Assembly: GCA_028386065.3 (NCBI GenBank)
Contig: JAKUCV010002089.1
Coordinates: 37,553 to 101,552, forward strand
Origin: Turnera subulata
Lineage: Eukaryota > Streptophyta > Magnoliopsida > Malpighiales > Passifloraceae
Reading direction: 5' to 3'
DNA: 64,000 nt
This document shows positions 11,269 to 23,600 of this stretch, piece by piece (the stretch's first letter is position 1; every line of letters starts with the position of its first letter). The notes below the pieces were generated by a model, which made no database searches, was not told the DNA's origin, and saw nothing but the letters and a program-made list of their open reading frames with translations. Both the position numbers and the translations under genes were made by a program.

Positions 11269-13139
11269 TCATTTCCTGGCCCGCTTGCATGCTGTAGATG
11301 GCTCTGTATCTGACGGTGCTCGAGTTAGTGCTCTGGCTATATTCAGGAGATTGGTGAGGGTTTATTGGATTGTGACGTACTGGCCTGTATACTGATTGTG
11401 GAAATCCCTCGTGGCACTAGTCTTTGCTTCTACATTCCTTCTCAAATCAATAATGCCCCCGAAAAGACTAGTGCGCATATCTCCCAGAGACGCTGTCAAG
11501 CGTATTTCCTACTCGGATATGCTTGCTTAGATGCGCTGGATCCGGGTGTCTTGAGCAGCATTGGCCTCTTGTAGGCGCTGTTGGTTTTGCAAGATTGTGA
11601 TGAACTGTTGCCTGAACTAGTCCTGTATCTGTTCGAAGATGTCCAGGACTTGATCCCTAGTTACTGGTTGAGCTTGGCCTTGGGCCTGTGGTGGTGCAGC
11701 AAGCTGAGCCTGTGACTGGTTCTGTCCCTCTACAGCAGCATCAGCTTGTTCCTGAGGCTATGATGGGGGCAAGTTCAGCCGCCCTAGAATGTTTGTGTCC
11801 ATCCAGGTGGTTCCTTCCACCTCTTGAAATTGGCCGAGGAACAGGCCGTAGTGCCGGGCCAGAGCTATAATGATCCCTACTCTTGGGAGGTATTGTGCGA
11901 GACGCTGTTGCTGGAATCACCGGAGGATGAAAGAACCTGTATTGAGAGGCGGTTGGTGAACCATACACCAAAGGATGAATAACTCTTCTGTCTGGACTGT
12001 CAGGCGGCTCCGATTCCTATCGTAGATGCTGTGGGATAGGAAGTGCTGAATTATCCTGAGGCTGTGACTTTGAAACGACGTTGCGCTGCTGCTTGACAAG
12101 TTGTAGCCTGGACAGCCGGAGATTTCATTCCAGAAGGCCTCGGCGTTGTAGTTGGCAGGTCGTGCCAAGTGCCCTGTGTTGGGGAGCCCAAAAATCGAGT
12201 TAAACTGGGCCACCGTGAGAACCCTGTTCTCGTTCCCAGTTGAAAGTGTACGACACCCTGCTCGTAACGGAATGAGCTGTAGAATTCGCAGGTGAGGTCC
12301 TCGATTGTTGATTCTCCTAGAGCGACAAAACGCGTCCATCCAACAGCCTGAAGGTGGTGTCTTACGGCGGCTTGGTCTCCCAGTTGCTGGAGTGCCATCA
12401 TGTAAATCTATCTACTGACAAGCACAATTTGGTTCTGTGCTGTCACCCAAGCCCTTCAGTGTTTTGCGTTGGCGGGTTGAAAACGAAAGCGGGCTAGGAC
12501 CGCTGGCTCTTCCTCCTCTTCTGCAATTTGCAGTTGCGGGTTTTGGGGTTCTGGGAGGCAATCACGGGAGGATTTTGATCGCACCTCCCTGAATGGGGTT
12601 GGTTCTTCCAACCCTGACGGATTGGAAGAGGATGAGTGTTTTGTTCGGGCGGTGGCTGAGCGGGTTCTTGGCCTTTTCGGGGGTCGGGTGGGGGTCGTGA
12701 TAGGGGCTGAGGGGGGTTCTGGTTCGACAGTCATGTCGATGATGTCCTCTTCGGGGACAACGGTCTTTTTGTGTTTCTGCTATCGAAGGAGTTGGCTGAG
12801 GGTTGGGGATGGCGGCTCTTGGTCGGTGAGAGTCGATTGGTTGAGGTCGGGGATGGCAGGGAGCGTAGGTGTAGGGCTTGATGTTTTTGGCCCTGGAAGG
12901 TCGAGTACTAGAGGGGTTGGCGGTGGTGTGGCAGCGGATGGTGGATAGAGGAGGGCGAATTGTGATATGAGGAATTGAATTGGGGGGTCTTCTGGGTGGA
13001 GAATTGGTTGCGGGTGGTATGGTAAGTTGCGGTGGATGAATTCGAAGAGTGGTCGGTTAAGGTAGTATGTGCGCTGGGAAGGTTGTTGGTTTTTGGAGGA
13101 GGAAGGTGTGTTAGGGGTTTTGTTGCCCTTACCGGCCAT
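11269..13139 (-). pseudogene. ATHILA ORF1 / envelope-like gene of Athila B (broken)
   Basis: Extra gene after pol, in sense orientation, about 620 codons, function unproven in the family. I use the ATG at 13139, which starts MAGKGNKTPNT. The N-terminal part (13139-12456) is Pro/Ser-rich. The conserved ATHILA-like domain lies at about 12401-11917, with blocks VGWTRFVALGESTIEDLTCE, FNSIFGLPNTGHLARP and ELFILWCMVHQPPLNTGSF. The C-terminal part is Gln-rich and heptad-like (about 11700-11500), probably a coiled coil. Damage: TAG at 12780, TGA at 12456, a frameshift near 12235-12240, TGA at 11917 and several later TAG/TAA codons. Most stops are one C-to-T change from CAG, CAA or CGA. The 3' border (TGA at 11269-11271) is my best guess. 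In Athila C most of this gene is deleted. Confidence 0.75.
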
Positions 13140-14003
13140 GATGTCGAAGGTGGAATTGTTTAATTTTAGTGGGTTGTGGGTTTAAGGTTGCAGGGTGTGA
13201 GGAAGGGTTTCAGGAAGTTGAAGATGGGTTGGAGGCTCTGGTTGGGTGTGTTAAATAGGCAGTAAAAGTGGTGTGAAGGAGTGGGAAGATGAAGAGGGTC
13301 GGCATTTCGGTAGGGGTGTATTAGTTGGTGTAATCATTTGCAGCCCAAATTGAGTTTAAGTGTGCCTCCTTTTTCAGGAGTGTGGGGGCGCATGAGTGAC
13401 ATGTGGAAAAAGGGCATGTATGTGTTTTTTAATGATCTGGCACGTGATCTGGCAGGCAAAAGATGTTGAAACTTCCCTTGTACTATTATGTACAGTAGTG
13501 AAGTCGAAACAGGCTGAGCCTGTTTGAGCTTACCAACTGTAAGATGGAGATTGGATGGTTTAATTCTTATGTGTGCCAACCATTTTCCTCGATCGCTTCT
13601 TAGGAAGTTTTCCTATTTCTGAATGTCGCTTAGAAACAGGAAGTTAGCTCTTGGTTTAGTTCAGACTGGATGGAAAATCCAACACAGGCTCAGCCTGTGT
13701 GAGTCTGTGTGGGTCTGTGCGAGACTGTGTGGGTCTGTGCTATGCTTAAATGCTCGTTCTAAGGATGGATTATGCTAACAATCAACAGAAACATAGAAAA
13801 ACTTTCCTGACTGGTCTCTGACTTGGCGAATTCCATTTCCTTGGGAATACAACACCTGGTAAATTGTAGAAAAATGCACCATAGGAAACTAAAGGAAATA
13901 AAAAAATAGAAAGGAGACAAAGAAAAACTAACATTGTCCGCACTTGGGTGCACCCCAAGTGTGCGCTTCTTTTACGTCCTTTAGCTGGACTTTTTGCATC
14001 CTT
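13140..14003 (-). other. Athila B spacer between pol and ORF1/env-like gene
   Basis: Non-coding. On the sense strand, going left from the pol stop, it holds a conserved hairpin (13941-13961), a T-rich tract, a candidate 3' splice site (AG at 13856-13857) and two perfect CAGGCTSAGCCTG palindromes (13510-13522, 13685-13697). Confidence 0.65.
13941..13961 (-). other. Conserved hairpin 43 nt after Athila pol stop
   Basis: CACTTGGG and CCCAAGTG form an 8-bp stem around a 5-nt loop, 43 nt downstream of the pol stop (14004). Athila C has the same stem with a different loop at the same distance (38450-38470). Confidence 0.65.
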
Positions 14004-14129
14004 CTAGATGAGAGGTGGGTCATGGAGCAACTGAGTCTCCTGATAATCATTGGCCATGGTGTGGTAGGGTTTCAGCCTTTGTCCATTCACCTTAAATGGC
14101 CCCTTTCTTTCATTGAAGACCTCCACAGC
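14004..14129 (-). pseudogene. Athila B integrase C-terminal end
   Basis: Last about 40 codons of pol, cut off from the rest by copia A. On the minus strand it encodes a GAVEVFNE... KVNGQRLKPYH... segment and ends LLHDPPLI followed by TAG (14004-14006). It aligns with the end of Athila C pol (about 38280-38407). The first five bases (14125-14129) are the ACAGC target duplication. Confidence 0.85.
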
Positions 14130-14708
14130 TGTTAGTGTAATATGCCCAAAAGCCAATCAATGGATGTTTATTTGTAATCATGTATACACATTAAGGTTAT
14201 TCCAATAAATATCGTTTATGAGATAAACGCTTGCACATATTTTTAACCCTAGAATATTTATATATTCTTAAATGTCCCTAGTTGATTATTATTATGGATG
14301 GGTTGTAATAATAAATTAAGACTAGCGTATGTTGAGAATTATATGAGATATGAATTCTACATACGGGTACAAGTTAGAGAACTTGTGGACTGGACCGACC
14401 CACACAAGAACGCTACATGGAACGTTATATGATTGTCATTAGCGGTTCTTATATGTATTGTCCTTAGACCTATGATCATCAAGGTTCCCAACATATGAGT
14501 CGTATACTTTGATATTACTCTTGGCTAATTCGTAAATGAGTAGACTTAGTGTAATCATTGGGTATATGATAAATGTGTAGTGGGTTTTGTATGATCCAGA
14601 GGGGATTCATCCAACCCATATAACGGGTATATTATCAGATGGTTTCTTGATAGAGTTGAACCGGAAATGCATGGCCATGCTCGGATTATGATATGGTGAT
14701 ATCATAGG

Positions 14709-17700
14709 TGAAACGCCCGTGTCCCAATTTATAAATATGAGTTATAAATTAATTATTGATTGACCAAATTACCCTTATCATTCCCGGGACACCCGTATCC
14801 CAAATTATTCATTAAAGAATATATATCATGTGAAGTGACCAAAATGCCCTTCTACCCGGGATACAATATCAACAACGAAATCAATGAACATTTATACAAC
14901 AAATTACACAACAACGAGTAAGCAGCGGAAGACTATACATATGAAACATATATGCAGTGAACTCTATGGATCCGACCCGAGGAGAGGAAAGCACCGCCAC
15001 CTGCTGAAATGCACCACTGCTCAATGGGCAGTTAACCTGAAAATGAATGTGAGGGGGTGAGACCAACCACTGTCTCACCGCAGACAAATAAACCAATAAT
15101 ATACAATTACAAATCAACTACAAGTACACCGGCATCAAACAACAACAACCTCAAAACACAGAGCAAGACATCATCAGACTACATACCATCACTTGTCATT
15201 ACTTATATTATTATCTTTGTTATTAAGGTTAAGTATTTTAATAGGGCCCTCTACTGTGTGCGTCGAGCTCGGTCCCGTCTCATGAGACAACCAGGCATAA
15301 GCCCAAATAAACCAGGCACGAAGCCCAAACATACCAGGCACGAAGCCCAAACATATCTAGAGAGAGAGAGACAGAGAGAAAGAGGGAGGTAGAAAGGGGG
15401 AGATAGAAAGAGGGAGGTAGAACCGGCCATCACAAGCCCACATGCTAACCCGCATGCCATCCCGAGGGGTATTACTTCCCACTCGAACCAACCGGTCAAC
15501 AGCCCCACAGTAGAATTATTATGTTCCTTTATTCTCAATAATGTTTTAAGAGTTGTGCCATAAATTATGATCAACAGTGTTGTGTGGATTTAATATCTTA
15601 TTCTCAAGTCCCGGCCCCAGCCCATAGTCCACCACACAAACCACAAAACCATATATCACGTTATTTATCACACAAAACAACTCATGCACGACAGGCATAT
15701 TATATCACACTGGTACACAGTTCACAAATCATACACACTGCATCAGAGATATCACCAACGTAGTACACTCGCAGATAGCAACACCAGCACATCAGACAAG
15801 CATGCATACAGCACTCAAGACCAACAATTAATACCACTTAATATATCAAGATAGTTAACCGAGCATTGTAGGCAGTAATGCATACAAAGGTTTATAAGTC
15901 CTCACTTGGGCCATATCAATTATCTCGGAACCTGAAGCTTTGTTCCACCTTAACATATCCTGGAACGCAAGAATCACTTGAAATGCTGACACACATTCAG
16001 CTACTCCAAAAGTATATCCTCTACCTAAACATATAGTCACATGTATCACTTAATCATGTTCGCAAATCATAAAAGATACAAGTCCAAGGAATTCGAAGCA
16101 TGCAAGATGTGGCCCAAAGTCCCAAAAAAAACAAGTATAATCCTAAACAAATGACCTATGTGATGATTGTCGCTGAAAGAGAACAACAAAGAATGTTTGT
16201 CCAAAAATCCATTCGTCCAAAACAAGTTTCATGATATAAAACTTCAAATAAAGGTTTAGGAAAAATGACGAACAAAAATCGTAAAGAACCCCTATCTTAC
16301 GCATTACCCTTGACCAGGTGGAAATCTAAAAAAAATATAATGTCAAAGTTGCATCACCAAGGTTTGGTTATCAAAGAAAATCTTATCAAAGATTGACTTT
16401 AAGAGGTAAAACCTACGTGTGGTGCTTTAACCTACATAGGCAAATTAAATGGACATATGTACTATTAACCATGAAATCAATTGATGGACAGGAGATAACA
16501 AAATTGGGAAAGCAGACCCGATATATATCCATGACTTCATTGAACCAAATTAATTATTATTCTATTAGAAGCATATATATACACATATTATTGTTGTGTA
16601 GAAACCAAGGTTTACTGGCATAAAACTTCATATGACCAGTCTATTAATGGTGATTAAATCTGGCTTATAACCTTTCAAAACCAACAATCTTGGAAATAAT
16701 TATAAGCTAGTGGTCATTTGTTAAAACTTGATAGTGGCCTGGCGTGTGCATAAACGTAGTGGTTTAGTAACTAAGGAAATTCAAAGAATTCAAAGACCAG
16801 TACACAGAGTCATGGTTGAATCACTAAGATTTCATGTTATAGAGTCGAACCTCTAAAGGCCAAAGGACACATGTATAGAGACGTGCTCTACCCAACCAAC
16901 ATAGACGTTATAGACATGTTTATAATGCCCACAAGATCAAAGGTTTTCAGCATGTATCAATTTAAAATTGGTGTCAGGGCCAAATGATTTTCAACGAACC
17001 CAAACCAGCAAAATACCCCAAAACTAAGGCCATGAATAGCTTATAAATAAAATGGGCAAACATTTGTCATTACCTGTCTTCAATGGTTGAATCGAGTACA
17101 AGAGTCACTACGCCGCCAGAACTCAATCGAAGCACAACCCGATACCCATTCCAACTCGCCCACAGTTGAATTGACACTAAATCCCATTCTCAACCACCAT
17201 TAGCACAACCAAACAACAACCCGAGAGAGAGACAAGTTTGTTGAGAATAAAGCTAAGGTAGAGATATGGAAAGAGGGGAGGAACAGTTGAGAAGAAAAGA
17301 GATATTGAAGGAGAAAGAAAGAAAATTGAAAGGAAGCAAAAAGGACGTGGTATCGGTGAATGATAATAACTGCCACAAAAATTGGGTGAAGAAAAGAAAG
17401 AGATGAATTTATACCACCACTCCAGGGTTAGGTTTTTGTCAAAAGCAAAACGGCGTCGTTTTGCTTCCAAACGACGTCGCATCGTCTTCAAGCCCTCCCT
17501 TGGTCAACCCGAAAGTCAAAACACACCTAAGTATGTGTTTTATGTTATAGCTCAGCCCAAAACTACGTAGTTTTAGACTAAACTACACCATGCCTTGTGT
17601 TTCACCACAAAATCCAAATAAACTCCAAAGGAAATCCAATTACGGTTTAATTTCACCATTAAATAAACATTTCCAAAAAGAAGAAGAAGAAATTGACATC

Positions 17701-17811
17701 AATCTTCTTGACCAAAAATCCCGGATATTCCTCGAGGGTAAAATGGGAATTAAAATTTTAAAAATTTCAAAAATCCACAGAAATTAAATACCAAAAATTC
17801 GGGGCGTTACA
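14709..17811 (-). repeat. Chromovirus (Tekay/Del-type) solo LTR, 3.1 kb
   Basis: Flanked by the 5-bp duplication ATAGG (14704-14708, 17812-17816). On the minus strand it starts TGTAACGCCCCGAAT and ends GGGACACGGGCGTTTCA, matching the start of the LTR at 61078 and the end of the LTR at 49718. No internal region is present, so it is a solo LTR left by LTR-LTR recombination. It contains the three-copy repeat ACCAGGCACGAAGCCCAAAC (about 15291-15356), a (GA)n run (about 15359-15420) and the palindrome GTCTCATGAGAC (about 15277-15288), all also in the LTR at 61078. Open frames in it look fortuitous. Confidence 0.9.
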
Positions 17812-18011
17812 ATAGGTATCCGTTTTACGCGGTTAACTCGAGGATCAAGAAACCGAGATTGAACATATGCGAGATTGACATATTCCATGTCTCGTGTTTA
17901 ATCTTGATAATAGGACGAAGGGACGATAACATGTTTCTGAGGCAAATTGAATCAGTACTGATCTTGTCGTTCGGGTAGCAATGATGTGTTGCTAGACGCC
18001 GCTCTTTGCTT

Positions 18012-18040
18012 ATAATTGTAAAATGAGATTTTACAATTAT
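18012..18040 (+). other. LTR hairpin, 13-bp stem, 3-nt loop
   Basis: ATAATTGTAAAAT and its exact reverse complement flank GAG. It is repeated in every LTR of the family: 25312-25340, 29182-29210 and, in a shortened but still paired form, 53695-53720 and 60616-60641. It lies in the later part of the LTR and may be an RNA structure in R/U5. No function is shown. Confidence 0.7.
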
Positions 18041-18653
18041 TGTCGGACGTTACAAGTGCCTGCAGGGTCACACACATAGAACCGTTGATTCGAGCTGGTG
18101 GTTGAATCATGGTTGGATCGTGGTTGAACCAGGGTCGTTTTGGTTACTAATTATCTGAATTATTGAACCAGGTTTAGTGCTCTGTTGTGTTGATGTGTGA
18201 TAATGCATTAGTGGTAGACAAAAGATGGTGAGTGTCATTATCATGCTACCTTTGGGCCATAGTGTTGGCCATTAGTCTAATTAACTAATGCATTGTGTGT
18301 TAGTGTGATCAAGTGTGGAGTGATCAGTTTTTCAGACTTGAGAGCTTTAGCTTAACAATATGCTACACACCAGAAAACTTGAGTAAGACTTGAGTTTATA
18401 GACACACACTCTCTTCTCTTCTTTGAGTAAGAAGGAAGAACACCAAAACACCACAAGTTCAAGCTTCCGAATTCCGCAGCTAGCACCGCTTCAGGGAGAG
18501 CTCGGGTTGGAGATCGTGTGACAGTTTCCGGCTAGTCATCACGATTCGTGTGGATACCGTAGAGGAGCAGGATATTCTTCCGGCTCTAGCTTATTCGGTT
18601 CTTCAGTTAGGTGAAAGATCCTAACCGTTTCAGGTATGATCGATTTTGTTGTT

Positions 18654-19695
18654 CGATTTAGTTGCTTCACTTGGATCCTCCAAGGCTTCCGAGTTTTTCC
18701 GCTGCACTTGATTGCCAAGTTTGCATGCCCGGATACTTACAGTGGTAGCAGATCCTCTTGTGAAGCTCTAAACCGAATTGTTGTGCATATGTGATTTGTT
18801 CATCTTAATGTATGTGGTATGTTAAGTTCAATTTGGTATATGTGATATGCTGAATTCATTTTGTATATGTGTTATGCTGAATTCATTTGTATATGTGATA
18901 TATGTTGAAGTTATTTTTGTCAAAAGTGTTTTGATATCAGGCACTTGATTGGTATGTGATATCAATCAAAGTGTGTTTTGGTAGAAAGTCGAATGAGTTC
19001 GACAAGGGTGCTTGAAAGGTATATGATACCTACAACATCGATGTTTAAGCTTTGAACATCGATGTTCTCTTAGGTCGATTGTCGGCCGAGAGGTCAAAAC
19101 ATCGATGTTTAAGTGTTAACATCGATGTTCTATACATTCGCCAACCTCAAACATCGATGTTTGATCGTCAACATCGATTTAGTTGCTTCACTTGGATCCT
19201 CCAAGGCTTCCGAGTTTTTCCGCTGCACTTGATTGTCAAGTTTGCATGCCCGGATACTTACAGTGGTAGCGGAGCCTGTTGTGAAGCTCTAAACCGAATT
19301 GCTGTGCATATGTGATTTGTTCTTCTTAATGTATGTGATATGTTAAGTTCAATTTGGTATATGTGATATGCTGAATTCATTTTGTATATGTGTTACGCTG
19401 AATTCATTTGTATATGTGATATATGTTGAAGTTATTTTTGTCAAAAGTGTTTTGATGTCACGCACTTGATTGGTATGTGATATCAATCAAAGTGTGTTTT
19501 GGTAGAAAGTCGAATGAGTTCGACAAGGGTGCTTGAAAGGTATATGATACCTACAACATCGATGTTTAAGCTTTGAACATCGATGTTCTTTTAGGTTGAT
19601 TTTCGGCCAAGAGGTCAAAACATCGATGTTTAAGTGTTAACATCGATGTTCTATGCATTCGCCAACCTCAAACATCGATGTTTGATCGTCAACAT
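18654..19695 (+). repeat. 521-bp tandem duplication of LTR end, PBS and leader
   Basis: 18654-19174 is repeated as 19175-19695 with few changes. The unit starts in the last about 88 bp of the LTR (CGATTTAGTTGCTTCACTTG), includes the LTR terminus and the primer-binding site, and ends inside a palindrome unit. The junction reads ...AACATCGATTTAG, so the break used the CGAT shared by the array unit AACATCGATGTT and the LTR sequence TTCGATTTAG. The element therefore carries a second LTR end and primer site (about 19249-19275). Confidence 0.9.
18743..18755 (+). promoter_or_regulatory. Copia A primer-binding site
   Basis: TGGTAGCAGATCC, one base after the LTR end, resembles the initiator-Met tRNA 3' complement (TGGTATCAGAGCC). 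The duplicated copy near 19263 reads TGGTAGCGGAGCC and is closer to it. Confidence 0.75.
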
Positions 19696-20070
19696 CGATG
19701 TTCTGTGGGCTCGGCAACCTCAAACATCGATGTTTAATCGAAAATATCGATGTTCTGAGGGTTCGACAACCTCCAACATCGATGTTTGATTGTCAACATC
19801 GATGTGCTGTGCATTCGCAAACTTCAAACATCGATGTTTAAGGGTTAAACATCGATGTTCTGGAATCTAGTGACTTCAACAGCGAATTCGGGGCAGAAGG
19901 AGGACGAATTGTTGTTTGTCCTGAACAGAAAAGTTGTAGAACTGCTTCTTAGCAAGATTGCACCAAACCAAGCTCTACAGCTCTGGATATGGCTGAAATA
20001 CTGAGTGCTGCCAAGTAGTTGGGAGAATCAGATTCTCAAAACATCGATGTTCAAGTTAGACATCGATGTT
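19034..20070 (+). repeat. AACATCGATGTT palindrome array, copia A leader
   Basis: About 20 units of the self-complementary 12-mer (some with one change) lie between the primer-binding site and gag. Six are in the first duplicate (19034-19178, the last cut) and 14 after it (about 19555-20070). Most come in pairs about 8-10 nt apart, with longer spacers between pairs, so each pair can fold as a 12-bp hairpin. Spacers share blocks such as TTCGCCAACCTCAA. The same array occurs in copies D (30236-30538) and E (59032-59591). Confidence 0.95.
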
Positions 20071-20632
20071 CACATGTATTTTTTGTTTCCAAATTTACAA
20101 AACATCAATGTATGAATTTTTGATTATATGCATGTGATGTATGAACATTTGTTGATGTAAATATTAAGTTCTTAGTTGCCTTCCATGATATGCACTCATC
20201 ATTGCTTAGATCAACACTTGGTAGTTTTTGCCAAAGCAAGGTGCCAATGTTTATCCTAGCAAGGTGCGACTGGATAACTGTAATATCTGAACTGCTTATT
20301 GTGGGTTTGGACTTAACTAGGTCATCTTAATACGATTAAGGACTTAGAGGCAAGGAGTTGAGTAATGTCTATGAGATAGACAAGAACAAGTGTTGTTCGC
20401 TCAACTGTCTAAGAGTTACATGAGATGTAATTGACAAGAGTTGTCTACCTAAATAGCTATGATGTAGGCGATCAGCCAAAGCTGACTTATATTGTGGTGA
20501 AATATGGATCTTGGCCTACTCATGATTATTTTGTTTTTATAGTAGGAGCATCATTTAATAGAATTCCTTGTTAAATGATTTATGTATGCATGACTCTTAT
20601 TTGTGTGAATTGATCATTGTTGTAGAATTTCC
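20071..20632 (+). other. Copia A leader between array and gag
   Basis: Untranslated leader; no gene. It is homologous in reverse to 58462-59031 of copia E, including the segment TAGACAAGAACAAGTGTTG near 20377, so the leader is a long (about 1.9 kb) conserved part of the family. Confidence 0.6.
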
Positions 20633-23600
20633 ATGGCACAAAACACTAGCACAATGTCACTGCGATTTGTCCTTGAGAAGGAAAAGTTGAATGGGAATAA
20701 CTTCCTAAAATGGTATCGCAACTTGAGGATAGTCCTCAAACAAGAAAAGAAGTTGTATGTCCTCGAAGGGCCTGTTCCGGATGAACCGGCGCCTAGTGCT
20801 CCAGGGGCAGAAAGGGATGCTTACAAGAAGCACCTTGATAGTGCATTAGATGCAGCATGCCTTATGCTTGTTAACATGGACTCTGAGCTTCAGAAGCAAC
20901 ATGAGAACTTGGGTGCATTCGATAAGATCGAACATCTGAAAATGCTTTTTGAAGAGCAAGCTAGGCATAAGAGGTATGAGACCTCTAAGGCATTGTTCCA
21001 ATGCAAGATGGCTGAGTCATCACCCGTGAGACCTCATGTGCTCAAAATGATTGGATACATTGAGAGCCTTGAGGGTCTTGGTTTTCCTTTGCAGAAGGAG
21101 TTGGCTGTTGATCTAGTCAAGCAATCGTTGCCGGATAGTTACAGCCAATTTGTCATGAACTTCAATATGAATCATCTTGACAAATCATTGTCTGAGTTGC
21201 TTAACATGTTGGGAATAGTTGAGCAACAAATAAGGGAAAACAAATCAAACATTATGATGATTGGAAAAGGCAAAGGAAAGGGTAAAGCAAAGTTTAACAA
21301 GAAGAAGAAATGTGCTAAAAAGTTTGGTGCATGTGCATCTTCTTGTGATCATGTGCTGAAATCCAAGGGTGGTATTGCAAAGGAAGGACATTGTTTCCAT
21401 TGCAATAAACCGGCCATTGGAAGCGCAACTGCCCTATTTACCTTGAAGAGGTGAAGAAGCACAAGGGAAGTAAGACTTCCACTTCAGGTATCTTCATTAT
21501 AGAAGCTAATATCTCTATCTCTACATCATGGGTATTAGATACCGGATGTGGTTCTCACATTTGTGTAAATGTGCAGGAACTGAGAAAGAGTAGGAGATTG
21601 GCAAAGGGTGATATAGACCTGCGCGTGGGAAATGGAGCAAGAGTTGCTGCATTAGCCGTAGGAACTTACTATCTTACCTTACCGAGTGGTTTGGTTTTAG
21701 AACTAGACAATTGTTATTATATACTGACCATAAGCAGGAATTTAATTTCTGTGTCTTGTCTTGACAAGAAAGGTTTTTCATTTGTAATAAAGAACAATTG
21801 TTGTTCTATTTATTTCAATGATGTTTATTATGGTGGTGCGTATTTAAGCAATGGTTTGTATGTTCTTAACCTAGAAACCGCAACCTATAATGTTAATACG
21901 AAAAAGGTTAGAATGAACGATTCTAGTGAAACCTATCTTTGGCATTGTCGATTAGGCCATATAAACGAGACTCGTATATCTAAACTCCATAAAGATGGAC
22001 ATGTTTGATTTCAAATCATTTGAGACATGTGAGTCATGTTTGTTTAGCAAGATGACGAAGGCTCCTTTTACAGGTAAAGGTGAAAGAGCTTCGGACTTGC
22101 TAGGTCTTATACATAGTGATGTATGTGGACCGATGTCGACACAAGCTAGAAGTGGATTTCAATACTACACAAGTCAGAATCCTTTGAAAAGTTCAAAGAA
22201 TTCAAGAATGAAGTACAGAATCAACTCGGCAAGAGCATTAAAATGCTTCGATCAGATCGATGAGGTGAATACTTAGGCCGAGAATTTCTTGATCATCTAA
22301 AGGAGTGTGGTATAGTATCACAGCTCACTCCACCGGGTACGCCTCAATGGAATGGTGTATCCGAAAGGAGGAATAGAACCTTGTTAGACATGATTCGTAC
22401 GATGATGAGTCAAGCTGACCTTCCTTCTTCATTTTGGGGACATGCATTATTGAGTGATGCATTTACACTTAACCGTGTACCGTCTAAATCCGTCGAAAAG
22501 ACACCATATGAGATATGGACTGGGAGGCGTCCCAATTTGTCTTTTATGAGAATTTGGGGTTGTGAGGCTTACGTGAGACGTAAAGCATCAGATAAACTCG
22601 ACCCTAAATCCGACAAGTGCCTCTTTATAGGATACCCTAAGGAAACAAAAGGGTATTACTTCTATAATCCCACCGACCACAAAGTGTTTGTTGCTCGGAC
22701 TGCTATTTTTCTAGAAAAACAATTTATTTCTAGAGGAATCAGTGGGAGAAAAATAGAACTCGAAGAAGTTGGAGATCTAGAGGCTGAGATGGAATCACAA
22801 GATAGGAATCACAAGATGTTGTGGATGAGAATCCTGTACCTATAACACATGGACCGCGTAGGTCGGATAGGATTCGGTATCAGCCTGAGAAATATGGATT
22901 TCTTATGACTCATACTGGAGATGTGATGCTCATAGAAGAGGATGAGCCCACTTCCTATCAGCAGGCCATTACGGGTCCGGACTCCAAGAAGTGGCTAGAA
23001 GCCATGAATTCGGAAATGGAATCCATGTATGAAAACAAGGTATGGAACTTTGTTGATACACCCGAAGGGGTAAAACCCATAGGGTGCAAATGGGTCATTA
23101 AGAAAAAGACCGACATGGATGGTAATGTGATTACCTATAAAGGGCGATTGGTTGCGAAAGGTTTCAAACAAGTTCATGGTATAGACTATGATGAAACTTT
23201 CTCACCAGTTGCCATGGTTAAATCCATCCGGATTCTGTTGGCAATAGCGGCATACCATGATTATGAGATATGGTAGATTGATGTCAAAACCGCTTTCCTA
23301 AATGGAAATCTTTTAGAGGATGTGTACATGACACAACCTGAACGTTTTGTCGATCCAGAGAATGCCAATATGGTATGCAAGTTGCAGAGATCCATTTATG
23401 GATTGAAGCAAGCTTCTAGGAGTTGGAATCTTCGTTTTAATGAAGTGATCAAAGAGTTTGGTTTCATTAAGAACGAAGATGAACCATGTGTTTACAAGAT
23501 GGTTAGTGGGAGCATTATTGTTTTCTTGTTGTTGTATGTTGACGACATCCTACTCATTGGGAATGACATTCCGTCACTACACTCTGTAAAGGCTTGGTTA

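Larger units (their letters stand above)
14130..18741 (+). repeat. Copia A 5' LTR (split; 1.5 kb without insertion)
   Basis: 14130-14708 and 17812/17817-18741 together match the 3' LTR (24538-26071) end to end. The gap is filled by a chromovirus solo LTR with its own target duplication. The LTR includes a 13-bp-stem hairpin (18012-18040) and three units of the GGTTGAACC/GGTTGGACC minisatellite (about 18100-18140). Confidence 0.92.

Noticed and set aside
12622..12948. Gly/Val-rich plus-strand frame opposite the ORF1/env-like gene
   Set aside because: It is the antisense shadow of the Pro/Thr-rich N-terminal part of the minus-strand gene.
14881..17787. Several 60-110 codon frames within the solo LTR
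   Set aside because: Short, on both strands, and not kept in the related LTR at 61078.
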